Positions 43,933 to 47,495 of a stretch of 47,495 nucleotides of DNA are shown here, piece after piece. Location: the NCBI GenBank assembly GCA_029287595.1, contig JARFQU010000185.1:1-47495 (forward strand). Direction: 5' to 3'. Made by a program: the position numbers and the translations under genes. This DNA comes from Halioglobus sp. GTDB lineage: Bacteria > Pseudomonadota > Gammaproteobacteria > Pseudomonadales > Halieaceae. How positions within the stretch are numbered: position 1 is the stretch's first letter; each line of letters opens with the position of its first letter. The notes under the pieces are model-generated. The model searched no databases and had not been told where the DNA came from. It worked only from the letters and a program-made list of their open reading frames with translations.

Positions 43933-44055
43933 GCCTGGCGCACTGTCGTCAGCCAGCTGGCGTCAATTCACAACTTAATGTCGCCAAATCTCAAATGCTC
44001 TTGGCGGCTAGTCGCTATTATGGTGTCCTCATAAGAAAAATCAGGATGCGAGCCC

Positions 44056-45966
44056 ATGAAGCAAACTCCTACCTTTGTACTGCTTTCCCTGCTGGGGTTC
44101 CTGGCGGGGTGTGAGCAGCAGTCCCCAGTAGCGCAAGACGCCGCGAAACCAGCGACTACCCCGCCCGCAGTGGCAACGACCATTGCCGCCAAGGCTGCCG
44201 CTAGAAAGGCCCTGTTTGGCGATTTGCATGTGCATAGCTCCTGGTCATTGGATGGCTATATATTCGGCAACAGCAATGACCCTCGCGCCGCCTACCGTTT
44301 TGCGCAGGGTGAGGCGGTGCCGCTTGCGGATGGCGCAAGCAACCGGCAGCTGAAAGTGCCGCTGGATTTCGCCGCGGTGACCGACCACGCTGAAACCCTG
44401 GGCTACTACCAGCGCTGTATGGTAGATCAGGGCGGCGAAGCCTACGCTGATGAAAACTGTGTGATGCTGCGCGCCAGGGATTTGCGCTTGTATTTCCAGG
44501 GCTTCAGGAACCTGGCAATGAATCCGCCCCAGCACCTGGGCGAAATTTGTGAGAGCAATGCCGCCTGTCGCGAAGCGGCAAAGAGCCCCTGGTCGCAATT
44601 ACAGGCGATTGCAGATGAGTTTTACCGGCCCGGTGAATTTACTACTTTCAAGGCCTATGAATATACGGGCAACTTACCGAAAGGCGGAATGCTACACCGC
44701 AACGTGATCTTCGCCACCGATAAAGTTCCCGACGAGGCCATGAGTGCCTTTGACCTGGCTTCCGCCAGGGAACTCTGGCAGTGGCTGGATCGCGAGTGCA
44801 TTGTTGACTGTGATGTCATCACCATCCCTCACAACAGCAACCTGGCCTGGGGCTACAGCTTTGGCAACAAAAATGTTGATGGCAGTGACTGGACCGTCTC
44901 AGATCAAAAGTTACGGCAGCGCTACGACCGTCTGGCCGAAATTTACCAGGCTAAAGGCAACTCGGAGTGCCAGACCGGTATTGGCACTAATGATGAGTTT
45001 TGCGATTTTGAGTTGTTGTTGCGCCCCTGTGAAGGTGCGGACGACGTGAGTTGTATGCGCGAGACGTCGTTCGTACGCAACGCACTGAAGATGGGTTTGC
45101 AACTGAATAAACAATTGGGGCTTAACCCCTACCAGTACGGCATTATCGCCAGCACAGATACCCACAACGGCACACCGGGTGACACCGCAGAGGTTGGATA
45201 CCAGGGTCACCAGGCTGGAGAGATCACTGTGGAAAAGCGACTAACTGGCGGACATCGGGTAAAAGAGGGCAGGGGTGCGGTGAATTACAACCCGGGTGGC
45301 CTGGTGGGCGCCTGGGCACAGGAGAATACACGTGAGGCGCTGTTTGCCGCATTCAAACGCCGTGAAACTTTCGGTACCTCGGGAAACCGGATCAGTATTC
45401 GCCTGTTTGCCGGCTGGGATTACCCGGCGAATCTGGCAGCTGCGGTAGATGCTATCGACACCGCCTATAACGAGGGCGTGCCAATGGGCGCTACGCTTGC
45501 GGTAAACGGACAGCGCTCTGCACCCGGGCTACTGGTGTGGGCCGCACAGGACCCCGCTGCCCAGCCGCTGCAGCGACTGCAGATCATAAAAGGCTGGATG
45601 GATACCAGCGGCGAGCTCAGGGAGTACACCTACGACGTTGCTTGTGCCGATGGTATGGCAGTGGACGAAGAGACCCACCGCTGCCCGGATAACGGTGCCG
45701 GCGTGGACCTGAGCAATTGCTCAACTACCGGGGAAAGTGGTGCCTCGCAGCTGGCCACCGTATGGCGGGACCCGGAGTTTGATCCAAAACAGTCCGCCTT
45801 CTATTACGCCCGGGTGTTGGAAAATCCCAGTTGCCGCTGGAGCACTTATGACGTTCTCGCCAGTGACGGCGCAATAGCGCCGGCCTATCCCGTGCCGGAA
45901 GTTATCCAGGAGCGCGCCTGGAGTTCACCGATCTGGTTGCAACCCGCTGGAGTGCCATCGCCATGA
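44056..45966 (+). CDS. DUF3604 lipoprotein, PHP-like, copy 2
   Basis: The 636-residue DUF3604 protein has a lipoprotein signal (LAGC, Cys19), then a Pro/Ala linker. The metal motifs are GDLHVH (55-60), TDHAE, IPHNSN, GNSECQT in place of GDSETHP, and ASTDTHN. It also has several extra cysteine pairs (ENC, EIC, AAC, ECIVDC, ECQT, FCD). The motif replacing the acidic GDSETHP box suggests a different metal site or substrate from copies 1 and 3. It overlaps copy 3 by ATGA, so those two are coupled. Confidence 0.92.
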   Translation: MKQTPTFVLLSLLGFLAGCEQQSPVAQDAAKPATTPPAVATTIAAKAAARKALFGDLHVHSSWSLDGYIFGNSNDPRAAYRFAQGEAVPLADGASNRQLKVPLDFAAVTDHAETLGYYQRCMVDQGGEAYADENCVMLRARDLRLYFQGFRNLAMNPPQHLGEICESNAACREAAKSPWSQLQAIADEFYRPGEFTTFKAYEYTGNLPKGGMLHRNVIFATDKVPDEAMSAFDLASARELWQWLDRECIVDCDVITIPHNSNLAWGYSFGNKNVDGSDWTVSDQKLRQRYDRLAEIYQAKGNSECQTGIGTNDEFCDFELLLRPCEGADDVSCMRETSFVRNALKMGLQLNKQLGLNPYQYGIIASTDTHNGTPGDTAEVGYQGHQAGEITVEKRLTGGHRVKEGRGAVNYNPGGLVGAWAQENTREALFAAFKRRETFGTSGNRISIRLFAGWDYPANLAAAVDAIDTAYNEGVPMGATLAVNGQRSAPGLLVWAAQDPAAQPLQRLQIIKGWMDTSGELREYTYDVACADGMAVDEETHRCPDNGAGVDLSNCSTTGESGASQLATVWRDPEFDPKQSAFYYARVLENPSCRWSTYDVLASDGAIAPAYPVPEVIQERAWSSPIWLQPAGVPSP

Positions 45967-47495
45967 AGAGGATTGGGCTCACCTTTGCATTTTGTCTTGC
46001 CTGTAGCGGTGCCATGAGCGCCGCGCCGGCAGAGTACTCCCCCTATGTGGGCGATGATTTTCCGCGCAATGTCTACTGGGGTGACACCCATTTGCACTCG
46101 TCCCTGTCCAGTGATGCCTTCGGCCTCGGAGTAACACTGGGGCCCGATGCCGCTTTCAGTTTTGCGTCCGGTAATACCGTCACCACCACCTGGGGCATAC
46201 AGTCCCGCTTGTCGCGGCCACTGGATTTCATGGTGCTGGCTGATCACGCGGAGTCGCTGGGTATGATGAACCTGGTCCAAGCGGGTGATTCAAGGGTACT
46301 GGCAGACCCTGAGATACAGCGCTGGCACGAATTGCTCAATGGCAGTGCTGAGCAACGCAAGAAATTTCGCCAGGAATTTTTCCAGCGCAGTACGCGGCAG
46401 CTTGCTTTTAGCAAACTCGATGCCGCGGCTACACCACAGCTGCAAACATCCATTTGGCGCGATTCGCTGGCGATAGCGGAAAAGTACAATGAGCCGCATA
46501 AATTTACTGCCTTGCTCGGTTTTGAATGGACGTCTGCACCGGGCGGTAGCAATTTGCATCGGGTGGTTATCTTTCGCGACGGTGAGAAACGTGTGGGAGA
46601 AGTGCTGCCACTGTCGAGCCGTGGCAATGCCCCGGTGGATGAGCTGTGGGACTACCTCGGTGATTACGAGGCCTCAACCAGCGGACAGGTGCTGGCTATT
46701 CCCCACAATGGCAATCTGAGTAATGGCCTGATGTTTCCGGTGGCGGAGCGTCACGGAGACGGCCCTGTGGGCGCCGATTACGCCGTGCGGCGGGCTCGCT
46801 GGGAGCCTGTGGTCGAAGTCACACAGATCAAGGGTGACGGCGAGACGCACCCCCTGTTGTCCCCGGATGACGAGTTCGCCGATTACGAAACCTGGGATTC
46901 CGGTAACTTTGAGGGCGCGCCCAAGACCGAGGACATGTTGCCCTTTGAGTATGCCCGCTCTGCCCTGAAGAATGGCCTTTCCCTTGAGACGAAGCTCGGT
47001 ACCAATCCCTACGCCTTTGGGATGATAGGCTCTACCGACGCCCACACATCACTCGCGGCAGTAGCTGAAAACAATTTCTTTGGTAAGCACAGTGGCGTTG
47101 AGCCGGGTAAGAATCGTTGGAATCATCTGGTGGGTCAGGCGGGCGAACGGGTAGTAAAGGGCTGGGAGCAAGCATCTTCCGGTTATGCCGCCGTATGGGC
47201 ACGGGAGAATACCCGTGAGGCGCTCTGGGACGCGATCAAGCGGCGCGAAGTCTACGCCACTACAGGACCGCGCATCAGCGTTCGTTTCTTTGGTGGCTGG
47301 GATTTTGTTGCCGCAGACGCAAGTGCGCCCGATATCGCCGCTACAGGTTATGCCAGGGGTGTGCCCATGGGTGGCCTCCTTGTCCCGGGTAAGGGTGCTC
47401 CCAGTTTCCTGGTGATGGCGGCCCGCGATCCCATCGGGGCCAACCTGGACCGGGTGCAAATGGTGAAAGGCTGGCTGGACGGCAAGGGTGAACAG
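45963..47495 (+). CDS. DUF3604 exported PHP-like protein, copy 3, cut by window end
   Basis: Translated from the ATG at 45963, 511 codons are open to the last base. The signal peptide (MKRIGLTFAFCLACSGAMSA) is followed by GDTHLH (40-45), ADHAE, IPHNGN, GDGETHP and GSTDAHT, matching copy 1 motif for motif. The ATG overlaps the stop of copy 2 (ATGA). The Cys inside the signal region lacks a full lipobox, so I expect soluble export. The missing part is the C-terminal tail of roughly 110-120 residues if it equals copy 1. Confidence 0.9.
   Translation, partial: MKRIGLTFAFCLACSGAMSAAPAEYSPYVGDDFPRNVYWGDTHLHSSLSSDAFGLGVTLGPDAAFSFASGNTVTTTWGIQSRLSRPLDFMVLADHAESLGMMNLVQAGDSRVLADPEIQRWHELLNGSAEQRKKFRQEFFQRSTRQLAFSKLDAAATPQLQTSIWRDSLAIAEKYNEPHKFTALLGFEWTSAPGGSNLHRVVIFRDGEKRVGEVLPLSSRGNAPVDELWDYLGDYEASTSGQVLAIPHNGNLSNGLMFPVAERHGDGPVGADYAVRRARWEPVVEVTQIKGDGETHPLLSPDDEFADYETWDSGNFEGAPKTEDMLPFEYARSALKNGLSLETKLGTNPYAFGMIGSTDAHTSLAAVAENNFFGKHSGVEPGKNRWNHLVGQAGERVVKGWEQASSGYAAVWARENTREALWDAIKRREVYATTGPRISVRFFGGWDFVAADASAPDIAATGYARGVPMGGLLVPGKGAPSFLVMAARDPIGANLDRVQMVKGWLDGKGEQ

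Noticed and set aside
43982-44006. CGCCAA/TTGGCG inverted repeat before DUF3604 copy 2
   Set aside because: Six-base arms with a 13-base loop are too weak to call a terminator or operator.

Overview
The window looks like chromosomal DNA of a marine, aerobic, heterotrophic gammaproteobacterium, perhaps of the Halieaceae/Spongiibacteraceae type. This is inferred from gene content only: many VOC, flavin monooxygenase, SDR and acyl-CoA genes, AraC regulators with long sensor domains, a histone-tailed phasin, several DUF3604 proteins, and moderately high GC with tightly packed genes. I see no transposases, integrases, CRISPR arrays, rRNA or intact tRNA.

Layout. (1) 1-2073: a VOC gene (cut by the window edge) and hpd (4-hydroxyphenylpyruvate dioxygenase) on the minus strand, divergent from an Lrp/AsnC regulator, with a palindrome and a direct repeat between them. 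(2) 2152-8670: a membrane di-iron hydroxylase, a phasin with a Lys/Ala tail, an SDR, a secreted orphan protein, a 4-hydroxyacetophenone-monooxygenase-like Baeyer-Villiger enzyme divergent from a PhlG-like hydrolase, and a small DUF6316-like protein. (3) 8726-13437: a second flavin monooxygenase, a large alpha/beta-hydrolase lipoprotein and a VWA-OmpA lipoprotein, the last followed by a strong hairpin. (4) 13691-23829: an SDR lacking the usual catalytic Ser, an ACAD11-like dehydrogenase, a three-gene overlapping GMC dehydrogenase operon, a LMW-PTP/ArsC-like protein, an OYE, an M19 dipeptidase, a SYLF protein, maleylacetoacetate isomerase and an amino-acid-binding-like protein. (5) 23832-32293: an HsaC/BphC-type extradiol dioxygenase divergent from a run of two DUF35 proteins, two Cys-less thiolase-fold proteins, a FadD19-like acyl-CoA synthetase, an enoyl-CoA hydratase, a nitroreductase and an enoyl-CoA isomerase. 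(6) 32323-34504: a diguanylate cyclase and an AraC regulator in one minus-strand unit. (7) 34639-47495: a long plus-strand run with an acyl-CoA dehydrogenase, an SDR, an alpha-methylacyl-CoA racemase interrupted by an in-frame TGA, a PaaG-type crotonase, an acyl-CoA carboxylase beta subunit, an AraC regulator and three DUF3604 proteins with an SDR among them; the third DUF3604 gene runs off the window end.

Taken together, regions 5-7 read as a catabolic island for a branched or polycyclic lipid such as a sterol, steroid or isoprenoid: CoA activation, alpha-methyl epimerisation, dehydrogenation, hydration or isomerisation, oxidation, retro-aldol or thiolytic cleavage by the DUF35/thiolase cassette, and ring cleavage by the extradiol dioxygenase. 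The substrate is inferred, not shown. hpd and maiA belong to tyrosine/homogentisate breakdown. The points most worth a second look are the four-gene DUF35/thiolase cassette with its matched loss of cysteines, the tandem DUF3604 set of predicted exported PHP-like metalloenzymes, and the nonsense codon inside the racemase gene.
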